A stretch of 64,000 nucleotides of DNA from Dermanyssus gallinae (GCA_003439945.1 QVRM01006000.1:62001-126000); one strand, 5' to 3'; counted from the first letter of the stretch, positions 12,553 to 25,465 are shown. Notes: a model not told the origin generated them from the sequence alone. Numbers and translations are program-made.

Positions 12553-12765
12553 ATATTATATATGTATATATATATATATAGATATATATATTATATAAAT
12601 ATTAGATATATATATATATATATATAGGTATATATATGTATACTCGATATATCATATATATATATATCTATATATACATAACGGTGCAGATAGATCTCTC
12701 CACGCGTCACAGCCTCTGATATAGATGTCAGGAAGTCGCCTGCTGCTGTCCGACTGGCGTCGACG
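12289..12765. repeat. Long inverted repeat, ~90-bp arms around 300 bp of (TA)n-rich sequence
   Basis: Left arm 12289-12378 and right arm 12678-12765 are reverse complements with one substitution and one 2-base indel. The loop is almost entirely TA/TAT microsatellite. Arms contain gacttcctgacatctatatc and ctgtgacgcgtggagagatc. Confidence 0.85.
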
Positions 12766-12865
12766 ATACATATATATATATATATATATCTTGGTGTAAT
12801 TAGTAAATATAATTAATGAAACAAACTGACGACTCTACAACAGCATTTTAGTAACAAAGCTAGAA

Positions 12866-12873
12866 GTGAAAGG

Positions 12874-12904
<31 letters not shown>

Positions 12905-12981
12905 ATATATATTTATATAAATATATATATTTATATATATATATATATATTTATATAAATATATATATTTATATATATATA

Positions 12982-13033
<52 letters not shown>

Positions 13034-13246
13034 GACATAGAGAGTTAGAAGCCGTATTAGGAGAACGGGGTGCAGGCAAAAAAAAGATGATGCTATCTGT
13101 CGACGTCAGCAGGACAGCTGCAGGCGACTTTGTGACAGCTATGTGACAGACTTCGATGCGTGAAGGGAACTATATATATATATATATATATATATTACTC
13201 GGTTTATACTTATATATATAGACCTTGAAGCAAAGGTCTTGATTTA

Positions 13247-13302
<56 letters not shown>

Positions 13303-13380
13303 GAGATAGGATATCAGGAGCCGAATTAGAAGAACGGCGTGAAGGCAAAAAGCGATGTCCTGTGCATTCTCTGTGCGCAC
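12866..13380. repeat. Satellite-like direct units with (TA)n spacers
   Basis: 13047-13088 and 13318-13358 share gccg.attag.agaacgg.gtg.aggcaaaaa. 13097-13168 is a diverged direct copy of the inverted-repeat arm (gtcgacgtcagcaggacagc, gcgtgaaggga). (TA)n runs at 12866-13030, 13171-13194 and 13243-13299 separate the units. Confidence 0.55.
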
Positions 13381-13384
13381 AGGG

Positions 13385-15768
13385 ATTGCAAAAACCCAAA
13401 GTTTGGTTGTCAGGCTGTAATGTTAGTCGACAGGTAACTTTGCACTGGCCATTTCTTGGCCGTGGTGGCGGCGGCGACGAAAAGTTAAAGAGTTTCGGTG
13501 GCCCCGGGGGTTGGATGTAAATCTAGAGCGAGCAAGAGACAGAGAGAGAGAGAGAGAGATGTTGGTAGGAAAGCCAAGTATTGGGTGGTGGTTGTTATTG
13601 TTGTTGTCGGTGGTCCGCGTCACGCGATCAACTCGTCACGGGTTTCGTGTCGCTACCTGCAGCGCTAGCGAGTGAACGTGGCGAGCGCTGCAGCGGCCAG
13701 CGATTGGACATTGCGACGATATTGCTCGGTTCGGTTACTGTTGACGACGCCTTTACGACAACCTTTGCGAGAAGAAACAATCATGATGGCGCGACAGTGA
13801 GAGACACGTTGCAAAGTGTCGGGAGGGGTGATCGATCGAGGGGTCTCACCCCACCCCCCCGGTCCCCCGTCCCTGTTCACAGTACCTGTTGCGGCACGAG
13901 CAACGAGCTTCTGGCGGTGATCCTAATGATGTTGATAGCGGCACCATATTATACAATTTATGATTTATGAAACACACAATTGATGATTTATGAAACAACG
14001 ACGACAACTGCATCCGGGGCTGAATAATACTAGAGAAGACTCGTCTGCTACGTGCCGGTAAACGTAGACGCACGCGTTGAGAGCTATTTGAGAGAAATTG
14101 TGGCCTGTTGTTGAAAAAATTTCAATTTTGCAAGCTCGATCTCAATGTAGGCTATATATATATATATCACTATTATATACAAATGTGTATATATATATAT
14201 ATATCACCATTATATAAAAATGTGTGTATACTACAATTTATCATGTAAATGTATGTATTGCTTCCGTATGCGTACTCGTGCAAAACGAACGTAACTAATC
14301 GTCAGATATGCGAGTACAATTTGAATTTGCATGGGCCCATTTACAAGCAAACGGTCCATTTACGAACTTATAACGCGCTACGGCTGTTAGAAGAGTGATT
14401 GGCACCGAAAATTATTGAAGCGTACATTCGAAAAGTGCATTAGGACTTCACGTTTTGTTGGTTGACGTAGAGTAGTTATGTCGTCGTGCTCGAAAAGTGA
14501 GTTAATATTAGGAACGCGCTTTGAACGCGTACGCGTGAACCTCAGGTGCGTCAGGATATATATATATAGGTGCATCAGTTCCTCGAGGCTTCTTGCTCTC
14601 GGACGCGTGTCAAGAATCATTCTCGTATTGCCGCGCTGAACCTCTACGGAAGAGGCTGCACTGTCTCAGAAAACGATCGTCCGCCTCCGTTCGACTTCTC
14701 GGTTGTGACTGTTCGAGCGGGCCGATTGTTCGCGTGATGGTCTCCCCGTTCCCACCCGGCCGATGTGTCAATAATGAACGAACAGATGGTGTGCTCATTA
14801 CTCAAGGCTTTGAGTGCAACACCGCCTACCGTGCGTAAGATCGCCGTATAGCTCGCCCCGCATAAGTGTTCCGAATCGACACGTCCCACATCGGCAGTTT
14901 CGCCGCGGCCTAGGGGGTCAGGGTCCAAGCCGTCTGGTCTAATGTTCTCATCCTCACGAGACTCTAACGAGTAGCAGAATTTTCGACATTGTGGTGTGCC
15001 TGCTTCATGGGTGCCGCCTCATTGCAGATTAGCTTGTGACGATCGTTCGCATCAGCAACGTTCGTGCCATCACAACAACAGCAACAACAACAACGACGAC
15101 GGAAAACACATGCACAGCGACAATAGCAGAAAATGCAAATTTGCAAACAACAGTAGAACGAGAGACATGCCTGCAAATATAGAGAGCGCAATGACATTCA
15201 TAAGCTAACAATGGGAAATCCACAACAATTACAATGACGACAGCATTTAACTTCGACTGACAATAGTCGAGACAACGGCAGAAACCGAACAACAACAACA
15301 TGGTTTTTGTCGTCAAGCTCCACTTCACCACAATGACAATACGAAGAGCAAAAAGGTCACAACCTGTTTCCACTGCACAAACACTCGTGTTGACTCTGAA
15401 AGACATTAGTGAAATCTCCTCCGCTTTGCCGCATCGGAAAACGAATGCCATCTCTAGCTAAAAAAATATGTTTCAGTAGAACACAGTGGTATTTATTAAT
15501 GGTTTCAGTGAATTTCGTTTATCTAGATCGCAAAATCTGTTAGCGACGCGCACCTAATTCGAAAAGAAGAAAAACACCATTAATCAGTAAGATTCATCGT
15601 TATCTGCGTCATCGACCTCAGCCGATATGTCAACATGAACGGTTCACTAATTATTCGGCGATTCATCGATCACCAAACCGCGGCGAGGTGGTATGCCGTT
15701 CACGGAAACAAATGGCTGGCAAGTTATGCGTTTGTCAATTTGCCTAATCAGTGAACGATTGGGGTTTG

Positions 15769-15801
<33 letters not shown>

Positions 15802-16920
15802 TTACAATGGCTAAATATCCCAATTCTCCCATTTTTCAATTTTAAACATGATTTATTGACATAACTACGTTTTGTCTATGGATTATTGAAGGAAGCAACA
15901 AATGCATATAGGAAATACTAAATAGTACCTAAGAAATACACAAAAATTACCTCATTCATGGCCGGCGGACGTTCAGTAGCGCAATTTAAAACCAGCATGC
16001 CCCGTCGTGGGCAAAGGTTGACATCTGCATTTTAATTAACTTTTGAAAAAGTACATAAAGCATAGCACAATTACTATCGCAGTACCAGCTGGGTTAACCT
16101 AATACAATACGTGTTAAATTCATAAATTTTCTCAAAGTTACGGCTTCTTCCCGGATTTCACAGTAGCGCGAATGCAACCAACAGAAAAACTTGTGCAACA
16201 CATAACACATTACCATATTTGTTGGGATTTACACTGGAATAATTAAGCACTGCGTTGCATTCAACCTCACTTAATTTAACTCCTGTGCCAGAGAACATCA
16301 TATAAATTACATATAAGCTAAGACACGCTATCTGTCAGACAGGTTAAACTGAGTTTAAAAAATCACGAGTTTAGCAGGTTCTTCTCTAACTCGCGAGCAG
16401 ATCATTTTATAGAGGTAAGATTTCAAATCCCTCCAGGGAAAAGATGCCGTCAGGCAACATAGCCAGAGCATGACCACTAGAAGTTTTAAAAATGAAAAAA
16501 CTTTAAAGTTGTACTTTGATGTGATGATTTACTGACAGCAGACCATTAAGTGGAAATGGGATGTGGATAGCGCTACACGAGATTTAGGAGTGCAACTCGC
16601 AAAAATAACGTCAAGTGTTTAGATGACTAACAGTGCGTCTACGTTTGTCTTGAGGAGAAGGCCCAGCGCGCGCCACAGTGTCCATGTGAGGCTGATATTT
16701 CATGCACTCGTGAAGTGCAAGCTCAAGCCTTTATTATTCTACATGTTATTTAACTTTGAGCCTTTATTGAGTCAAAGAGGGGATGACACAAATCCAAATG
16801 TTACATTCGATTCTCAACAACAAATGTAAGCCCCAACAACAAATATATAGCAAATTATTAAGAGCACAGAACATCCCCAGTTGCATGCCATTATGCAGTT
16901 TATTAGTTGGAATATATATG
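13385..16920. other. No gene recognised; GC-rich patches
   Basis: GC-rich patches at 13420-14080 (with a GA repeat at 13537-13558) and 14590-15460 (AAC-rich at 15065-15105) could be exons or UTRs; no motif supports a call. 15460-16600 is AT-rich. Confidence 0.45.
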
Positions 16921-16925
16921 AGAAG

Positions 16926-16982
16926 GATCGCTCTACAGAAAAAGGTATATATATATATATACCTATTTTCTGTAGAGCGATC
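16926..16982. repeat. Inverted repeat with (TA)n loop
   Basis: gatcgctctacagaaaa at 16926 pairs with ttttctgtagagcgatc ending at 16982; the centre is ggtatatata...tatacc. Confidence 0.7.
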
Positions 16983-16984
16983 AA

Positions 16985-18805
16985 ATTTTCAGACTACAAA
17001 CCACACGCCACGAAAATACATTATTTACATGATGCGTTCGTGCAATATGCAACGGGATACTGTCTGCAAACATCTGAGGTTGCTAGTGCTTACGCAAGCA
17101 TATTTTACGTCAATATTCGAATTACGAATCCGATTTTGCATTCGAAAGTGCGTCTTCGAGTGTAAATTTACAATGAGTTCTAGGTGTGAGGCTGATCGCT
17201 CAGTATCACACCTTTAAGCCACACGTTGTGCTCATTTTGATTGTACATAGCTGCAAATGAGACGAACAGATAGTATTATCTAAGCTGTATCTACGTTAAT
17301 ATCCAGTTGGAGCATCATCGTAACTCCGAGACCTCTACTTTATTGTTCGTACACCCATTTTACATAGCCCCATTTTACATAGCATCGACGGCACCGTTAA
17401 CAGTATGTCTTTCCACATATGTCTCTGTATTTCCATATAATTTAAGATCATAACGATATAAGTTGTGAGCGATTGTATGTGGTATGACGTTTTTAATGTC
17501 AAGTATGAATTTACAGAATAAATAATGCCCTTGACAGGAGCCCCGCCAGACACCAATGGGCAAGATCCATACCTACTAAAAGCTATTATTTACTCTAATA
17601 CAAACACCTCTACTAACTAAATAATTCGAGCTCCATTTAACTGAAGGTCTGTCTAATTATAGTCATAATAATATTGATAATGATCTAAGTTTAGGTAAAA
17701 GCTTTGGGTAGGTTACCTTGTCAAATGTCATCGACAAGTTAAGATAAATACAGTCGCGATTTTACTTCTTGTCATTGATATTTATAAGCCTGCCTGTCTA
17801 AAAATTAGTAATATCTACCTTATTTTTAAAATAAGGTTTCTGTTAAGAATGGTTAAAAATCATTTTCAATTAAAATATTCGATTTCATTAACTAGGTCCA
17901 GCGCATCCGGGGCCTTTTCAAAGGCCGTGGTACTCCTTTTAAAGCTTCGGATCATTCTCCATAATCTGCTCGAACTGACAAATACATTTACGCAGGTTTT
18001 CATTGGCGTGTTTTACTTTGTGCTAGCTCAGATATACATTCATTGATGACCAGATGCATTTTACATGCAAAGCAATTGTATATGGCGTCAACAGTATCAG
18101 AGTTTAAGAATAACTCCAAGAAATACAAGCAAGTTTTGCTTTAACCATATCATAGTCCTCATTTGAGAGATTAAATCTTCCCTCTACCTTGGCGGGAACT
18201 TTAGTACTAATAAAACGGTAAAGGAAATTGCATTATAATCCGAGAGAACGAAGAACAGGGATATTCAGATCAGTAATAAGCACTTTATCGACAAGTGTTC
18301 TACTCATCACTGGTTTAAATAAGGCCCTAATAATCACCATTATCAGCACGATACATTGTTACAAGTGTCCTATGCTGGCAGTTTTATATATGTATTGCTT
18401 TTATTCGTTTGACGCTGTGGTGACGGACAGGTTATTGTGTCTACTAGCTAGCGCAGACTGTTAAGCTGGTGCACGCTAGATTAGAAACGCATGCATTTCT
18501 AAAAATTGATTCAATAGTCCCTGACTCCGAACGGTAGAAAAGAGCCTAGTTTAAGTACACCAATTAATTGTGAACGACAAACTATAATCCTACCACGTTC
18601 GTACACTTAATTTTTGCTTGCAAAGTAATTTTTTTAAAAACAAATAGTCACGAACTCGCGGAACTTTCGACTCCACTTTCGTCGATACCTACCGGACCGG
18701 CCATCATCAAACTGAGCAGGGTATAAAACGCTTATCGAACCTAAATATCTCTCGATGCATGACAACGTGACCTTTTAAGCGCTTTGGAGAACTAGTGCGC
18801 CAGAG
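16985..18805. other. No gene recognised
   Basis: AT-rich. A short duplication of cccattttacatag at 17356-17385 is the only structure seen. Confidence 0.5.
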
Positions 18806-18807
18806 AT

Positions 18808-19215
18808 ATTGGGCGGTACCACATTACAAGTAGTCGCCTTTAACGACGTTATTTTTCGCGCTCTTCACGGGGCCCACATTCCGGCAGTGAATGTCGGCCT
18901 CAGTTGGCCTCAGCGAGCTGAGGCCAGACGGAAAAACTCTCACCTCCTAGGCTCGAGGTCGTCTCCTCGTTTGGGATGCTACAGTGTCATGTACGCTGGC
19001 CAAAAGCTACGTTCAAAACACGAACCGTGATGTGGGTGCGGGCGCCCGACTCGCAGAGAACCGAAAATTGAAGAAATACCAGGAATTAGCGTCGCAATGT
19101 AGAGTTCAGCCGATCACCATAGAGACCTTTGGCCCGATCGGACCGGGGTATATAAAATTTGTTAAGGAACTGGGCCGGAAAGTCAGGACCGCCGCGCTAG
19201 CGTATACCAGTTGCG
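18808..19215 (+). mobile_element. Retroelement C-terminal fragment
   Basis: FNDVIFRALHGAHIPAV (18840-18890) matches the helix after the finger; a shifted frame from about 18960 reads RLLVWDATVSCTLAKSY, then GARLAENRKLKKYQELAS and PITIETFGPIGPGY, FVKELGRKV. This is the same order as the longest copy, with at least one frameshift between RAL and LVWDATV and loss of the RGNAA end. Confidence 0.65.
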
Positions 19216-19219
19216 TTCA

Positions 19220-21100
19220 GCGCGGCTCAGCGCGGCTACGCTGCGGCTGTGGAAGAGTCTCTTCCGTCAGCCGCAAGGCTTCCGGAGATCCCGTAGAAAC
19301 TGCTTTTATTCCCCATAATTGTTTGCTAATAACAATAAATGCCAGATACATTGATAACCTCTGAAAAAAAATAGTAGTCTCGTTCTTCTTGTATAAAGAC
19401 AGGACTGTCGTGTCTTTGAGTGGTGCCGGGGACACGCCTGTCTGAGCCATCCATAGCAAAATGCCGATTAACTTCTTCTGCAATCGGCTGTGAGTCATTT
19501 AATACAAAATTCGAACGATATTAAGGCAAAGGCGGCCGACCGTTTATTAGAGCTTCATTTTTTGCCCTACGGATAATTACTAAATTTTTAAACTTGACGA
19601 CTATTGCGACCACGTCTACTAACACAATCCATATATGATGCGTTCTTACGCAGGACGGAGTACATTGAGGTACTTTAAAGGCTATTTACATACGCCACTA
19701 AAGTCTCATTTTCATTGAGTTTACTTTAGCATGACGACAGAACTTGTTTATTGGAATTCTAAAGCTTCTTCCGGTAGTCATTGGCGTCCGAAACCTCAGC
19801 AGCTAACGCGAACGTTTTGTCATTTGCTTGGAGTGGGATATCCTGAAAGCCTTTCACGCTAAGCTCGGATTAGTGACGTCAGAAACCCCTGGATACGACG
19901 TCTGCCGAATACGTTCCAAAAAGAAGTTATTACTTTCTCTATAATGCTTTCTGAAGTTGTCCGAGGGTTTTCCTCTAATACGTTTCTCGGAACTCGCATC
20001 TTGTTTTGGTAGAAGAACATCGTGAAAATGGTCTAAGAACAGAGACGTAGAAAGAATAGCTGGCGGCGAAGAATATACTGGAATAATTTGCTACTGCTGA
20101 TACACGATCAATTGATACACGATCAATTGAAAGGTAGACTCATCTTGTCTATGATATGACTAATTTTCTTCTTGCAAAGAAACGAACAGTAGTCCCCTTG
20201 AGGAGAGTCTTTTATTTGTAATTTATTTTGTGTATTACAACATTATGGTCGCATAGTTTGTAAGGTTCGTAAGGCTAAAAGCTCGTGTATAATATGTCAA
20301 AAATATTAACAATTGCACTTCCCCAAAATCAGACACGTGTAATACCCTCCACTGAGAGGTAGACATATAACAAGTCGATTCGTTTTATTGTACATAATGT
20401 AAAATTATTACAAATATGGTTGATGCGATTAGAAAAGAGTGCAACAATGTAATCCTTAAAAACGAAGCACCTATGCTTCACTAGAAGTCGCATCGAAACG
20501 AGACCCCTCATTTTTCATTCCAGAAAATCCGTCAGAGTTTCGAGCTGACATGACTTTTTCAGAAGTCCACTCGTACCCGCATTTAACCGTTCATATTCGT
20601 GAATGCTCGTAACACAGGCCGCATCAATCGTGAAAAGTGAAATAAGTTGCCTCACGTCAGGAAAATGAATGACACAGCAAGCCCATATTGGTAGGCCCGT
20701 GTTTTAGGGGCAGTATACGCGCATTTGCTTGCTGCGAGAGCTTGTCTCTATCTATGTGCGTACACATAAATGCGTTGTGGGCTGGTGAGACTCGGTATCG
20801 TGTCGCCCGCTTAAATATTCCAATTTGAGTATGAATAGTGATATAAATGATGTGGAGTGACTAATGGCGCTTGCGCGTTTGTATGTCACCGTTTCGGATG
20901 CATGCGCAGGGTACGCCTGAACCCCGAAGAATACCTTTATTTATATATTTAGAAAGATGGCTCTATATTTAGAAAGATGGCCTCGAAAGTGTATGCGTCA
21001 AGTCTAAATCGAACGAGCGATTCGACGCATCAAGAATCGAACGAGATTCTTGATGCGTCTGCGTCACTGGCAGATAGCAGTGTCTAGTGTGGGACTCAGC
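19220..21100. other. No gene recognised
   Basis: Contains a 15-bp tandem duplication (gatacacgatcaatt, 20099-20128) and a duplicated atatttagaaagatggc at 20946-20982. No coding signal. Confidence 0.5.
21024..21059. repeat. Perfect 15-bp hairpin
   Basis: gacgcatcaagaatc, six-base loop, gattcttgatgcgtc. The loop and upstream sequence repeat cgaacgag. Confidence 0.65.
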
Positions 21101-21103
21101 AAG

Positions 21104-21162
<59 letters not shown>
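21104..21162. repeat. (TA)n microsatellite
   Basis: Uninterrupted TA run of about 29 units. Confidence 0.95.
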
Positions 21163-21166
<4 letters not shown>

Positions 21167-21669
21167 TAGCTGAGGCTTTCTTGCGCATTGTTAGCGATTT
21201 CACTGTCAACGCAAAGGCACCCGAACTTTTGAACAGTTGTGCTGAGAAATGGAAGCAGAACTCTGTGAAAATCTGTACACGTTTAAAGCCTCGACTGATA
21301 TAATCTTGGGCTCTTCTCATAGCTCGATGTTTTTGCGTTGCACAGAACGTTCTCTCGGCGATGAACAGCTCAGTGCTGTACAGCGAACGAACTGTACGAG
21401 TGAAGCATATTATCACTGTCGGTCTATTCGTAGCCGGTCACGCAACGGCCGCGGGAAACGGATTTTAGAACAGAGCGGCAAACGAGGCGGGGCACACGAA
21501 ACCAGAAACAAGATAAGCCGGTTTAAATAGACAAAATGTCTTTTTTTCAATCTTAGGATAGCAAGCCGAATTTTCACTTTAACTTGCTATTCTTTCTATT
21601 TCAATGCAACTCTCAGGGAAGCGCTAATTCTCTCGGCCTGCGGTAATGTGTGGAAATAATCCGGATGAA

Positions 21670-21766
21670 GATATATATATATATAATATGTAAATCGATC
21701 CATTCATATATATATAATATGTAAATCGATCCATTCATATATATATATAATATGTAAATCGATCCA

Positions 21767-21816
<50 letters not shown>

Positions 21817-21848
21817 TATATATAATATGTATATCGATCCATTCATAT
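21670..21848. repeat. Minisatellite, four ~35-bp units mixed with (TA)n
   Basis: Four copies of taatatgtaaatcgatccat (the last has tatat instead of taaat) separated by variable (AT)n runs. Confidence 0.75.
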
Positions 21849-21849
21849 C

Positions 21850-23800
21850 CTCCCCACCTGCTCAGGCTTGCAATTGCATGGCAGTACTTTGCCAAACCAG
21901 TGACGCCTACTATCTAACCGACGAGCGCCTTCCACTCTGTCTCGTCGACAAGTGTTATTCACTTATTACTCAGACATGGCTATTACTATCCACTCGTTTT
22001 CACTAGCCCAGAGGCTGAAATCTTTTTTTCTAGAGATCTAAGCGAGATGTATTTCCAAGCGCGTCCAATTCGAGCACAACAATGGATAGTTGGGCCTGCC
22101 GAGCAAAGCACCGTTCCGCTCCGCAGGTTCCCCGGAGCGTTCTACGCGCTCGATCACCACGTCGCAGCTACAGAGGGGCTTGCCTGAGTGGGAGGACTTT
22201 ACTCTAAAACACGGCATTTTGTGTGGATTTTGGCGTGTTGTTCTCACTGTTTATAGCTGGCAAAACGTTCAGATCGATCGTCACCCGGGCGACTGTGTCG
22301 GCCAGGTATGGAGTTGCACTGTCCAGTCTTTCGCTTCTCTTCACCCGGATTGTTGTCACCACACATTAACGCAGTCCGAGAGAATGAACGCTGCCCTGAG
22401 ATTTGAGTTGAAATGGAGAATAGTGAAGTTAATTGAAAATTCGACTTGCTTGTAAGACTGAAGTAACTAATACGTACGAACCAACATTTTGTCTATTCTA
22501 AGCTTATTTTGCTTCTAATTTCGTGTGCCCCCTTTGCCGCTCTGCTCAAATACGTTTCCCGCAGCCGTTGCGTGGCCGGCTAAGAATATACTAACTGTGA
22601 TAATATGCTTTACTCGAACACTCCGTTCGCTGTGCATCACGGAGCTGTTATATATATTATATCACTCAAGGCTTTAAAAGTGTACGGAGTTTCGCAAGGT
22701 TTTGCTTGCATTTCTCAGCACAAATGTTTAAAAGCTTGCGTGCTCTAGCGTTGACAATGTCATCGCTAACAATGCTTAGGATAGCCTCGTGTATGTTTAA
22801 TAACGGCTATATATATATATATATATATATAAATATATAAGAGGCCACCGACGGGACTGAGATCTGTCAACGACAAACCCCGCCGGCAAGAATGAACACA
22901 CAAACTTTTCTATAATATTATAGGTGTCTGTATAGATGATAGACGTATTTTGCACGGCTCGATCCCCCACGGCTTCGATGTAATGCCAAAGTAATACCGA
23001 GCCTGGGGGGGTGGGGAGGAATCCGGGTTTAGTGGGTTTGCGAGTCTCACACTAGTCACGCAGGCTGCAAGTGGCGCATGTGCATCATGCATTCCCGAAA
23101 CCTTCCAGAACAAAAAAAAGACGTATTTTGCACGTCTCTTTTTGAAATTCAGTAAGACGAGTCGTATTTTGTCTTAGTTAAACTTAATGTTAAATGTCTG
23201 TTTGCGATGACTAGGTATGGGACAAGCATTTGTATTCTGCACAGAAAACAGCTTTTGGAAAGAAATTTAGGCAGACGCGAAAAAGTTTGTACCAATCGAG
23301 ACAGTGCGCACAGCCCTAGTCTCCTCTTATGGAGAAGCGGGTGACATCTGGAGACTGTTTGTCTCAATAGCAGTAGTACCCTTCCACTTTAAGATTGTTC
23401 CAAGGGTGATGTATGGTCTTAAAAAAAGCATGAGTACACCTCACTTAGGCCAACTTTGGTTTTGACTGAAAGGTATTTCACAATGTACATAAAGCGAGTA
23501 CTTTGCTTGTCAATGCGGGTAAGGGGCCGCTTTGTGTACCTGATGACACCGGTTGTAGAGATAATTTGACAGAGTTTCAAGACGTACAGTATCATTCAAA
23601 AGTTTTTGTCTCATAATTAGTAAACAAGGTTGAACATGTCCGATGACAGGTTGACGACCAATATCTCTGCAATGCCTCCTACCTCTACTACCGGTCATAC
23701 GTGTGACAATCGCCACGTCTATTCGATACACATAGTTCATGGCTATCATCACTTGGCCTGTTGAACTACGAACTTCCACGAGGAGTCCACCGAGTGTATT
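21850..23800. other. No gene recognised
   Basis: Moderate GC at 22040-22390 with overlapping frames on both strands, but no motif. Confidence 0.45.
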
Positions 23801-23815
23801 TGTCGACTGTGCTCT

Positions 23816-23970
23816 AAAAAAAAAGTATTCTCTGGGCTGACTCTCAGCCAAGATATAACGTCCATGGGATTGCTTTTGGCAATGCTTCATAGACGGAACC
23901 CCATTAATAGAAATGTGCAACGGTGGGGCTCGAACCCGCGTACCTATGTGTGTCCTCCGGTCGCGAGGCG
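23816..23970 (-). mobile_element. SINE copy B, 5' truncated, 12-bp TSD
   Basis: Reverse strand matches copy A from the cgcctcgcgaccgg part of the head through B-box, body and terminal hairpin, ending in nine T. The A-box half is missing. The direct repeat cgactgtgctct at 23804-23815 and 23971-23982 flanks it exactly, so it was inserted already truncated. Confidence 0.82.
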
Positions 23971-24388
23971 CGACTGTGCTCTCAAGCGTGTACGAAGCAG
24001 CTTGCCTGGCCCTTACAACGACACCGCCGCACTGCCTCTCTCGAATGGCCTGCCGAGAGCAGCCGCCAAAAGTATACGTGTCAAAGTTGCATGCATACTC
24101 AATGTAAATCAAACAAATGTGAAGATCAAACAAGTCATGGCGAATTACTACTTGCGAGACGTCACTAACACCGCAATAAAACCTGTCTCTGTTTGCTGCT
24201 CTCCCTGGTTCCAGCTAAACCTGGGAAAATGGATTGGTTGGCCTCTGACACTGACAACTCGTATGCTTTTTTTTTGTTTTTTTTTGTATTAAATATTGTT
24301 TTATGTTACAGTTTTATTTGTTTATATGCAAGAGGCAACAATTGTATCCTTATGAACGTGTACACCAGATAAATTAAGTGGAAACGTC

Positions 24389-24617
24389 ACATATCCTCCA
24401 GGTTTGGGCGTGTCCAGTCTAGCAGAGTTTCACGCACAGAGGTGGCGTTACCCCGCTGAATGTCCAGCGATAGTCTCTGGTGCAGGTACTCGATAGCTCT
24501 AGGGTCGCCTGTCGAACGATTGAGCGCCTTGCCGACACGTTGAATAAGTTTGTGCGTCTTCGGGCCAGGTCCCCCTAATGTCTCGAATGCCAGTGGACGA
24601 AAGTCGTATGCTTACAA
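24389..24617 (-). mobile_element. Retroelement C-terminal fragment
   Basis: Minus strand reads DFRPLAFETLGGPGPKTHKL, IQRVGKALNRSTGDPRAIEY, LHQRLSLDIQRGNATSV and ends in a Trp/Pro-rich tail at TGA. It is in frame throughout and very close in style to the 6.4 kb copy. Confidence 0.68.
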
Positions 24618-25094
24618 CGTGAAAGCGGCGAATTGCACCAGAAAACTTACACCATCAGAAGGTTCAGTATAGTCAGTATACTCCGTACGAAAAACTATCA
24701 GTTTAGGCCTCAAGCTTCCTCGAGTACGCTCCGGGGTAACCAGAAGTGGCATTTATAAAATCGCGCAAACAATGAGATGGCCGACTGCCATGCGCATGCT
24801 TTTAGGTTATCAATCCGGCTTGTTCGGATTATCTACTTATTTTTATGCTCGACAAGAAATGAATAACATTTGAAAGGCTTATCTTAGCCGTCTGTCTATG
24901 CATATTGTCTAAGGCGGGAATCCTATGAGCGCGTGTCTCACAGAGACGACAGTAGTGCAGCAGACAGTAGTTTTGCCCAAATCTACTTCTGACCCTGCCT
25001 GTCATGATTGCAATAATCTAGTCTAACAAAATTATATATTCAGTTTGACAGTTACATAACTTAACTAAAAATATAATTATTAATTAGAGGCATG

Positions 25095-25166
25095 CCACGT
25101 TAGTACTTTCCTCTGAACACAACGTGTTTTTATCATATTGTGTTCAGAAGGGAAGTACTAACGTGG
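25095..25166. repeat. Pre-miRNA-like hairpin, 28/29-base arms, 15-base loop
   Basis: Arms 25095-25122 and 25138-25166 pair as 14 bp (ccacgttagtactt), a small internal loop, and 11 bp (tctgaacacaa), with loop cgtgtttttatcata. Flanks are palindromic TAAT-rich. Could be a miRNA-like precursor or a mini-MITE. Confidence 0.65.
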
Positions 25167-25208
25167 TTATTAATTATTCTTATAATTAATAAATAATAAT
25201 TAATAATT

Positions 25209-25355
25209 AGACACGGGCGATAGACTTTTCTGTAAAATGCCCTGAATAGTTACATTTGTTTGAATTTATGTTATTATGGTAATTTCAAGTTCAATGAAGA
25301 TTTATTGAAGAATAATTTTGACGCCCGGAGAAGACGGTCCCATGCAAAAAAATAT
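25209..25355. repeat. Dispersed repeat, copy 1 (pair with 26484)
   Basis: Shares agacacgggcgatag, cttttctg.aaaatgccctg and gagaagacggtcc with 26484-26690; both copies lead into an A-run and (TA)n. Confidence 0.55.
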
Positions 25356-25374
25356 ATATATATTATTATATATA

Positions 25375-25465
25375 CAGTGTGTGACGGATTTGAAGAAGGA
25401 AAAAACGGAATTGTAGAGCTCGTTAAAGCAAATGTTTTTTCCAATGGAACATGGTCTCTACATTG
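25375..25465 (+). repeat. Solo left arm of the 49-kb MITE family
   Basis: Starts cagtgtgtgac next to (TA)n and shares gtagagctcgttaaagcaaa and ccaatggaacatggtctct with the MITE arms. No right arm was seen nearby. Confidence 0.55.

Noticed and set aside
18283..18340. Possible repeat shared with 45874-45930
   Set aside because: About 16 of 22 bases match around ctact..caactggttt; too weak without a search.
23510..24133. 207-codon minus-strand frame
   Set aside because: It runs through the SINE copy B and its flanks; the middle part is SINE sequence, and no protein motif is visible.
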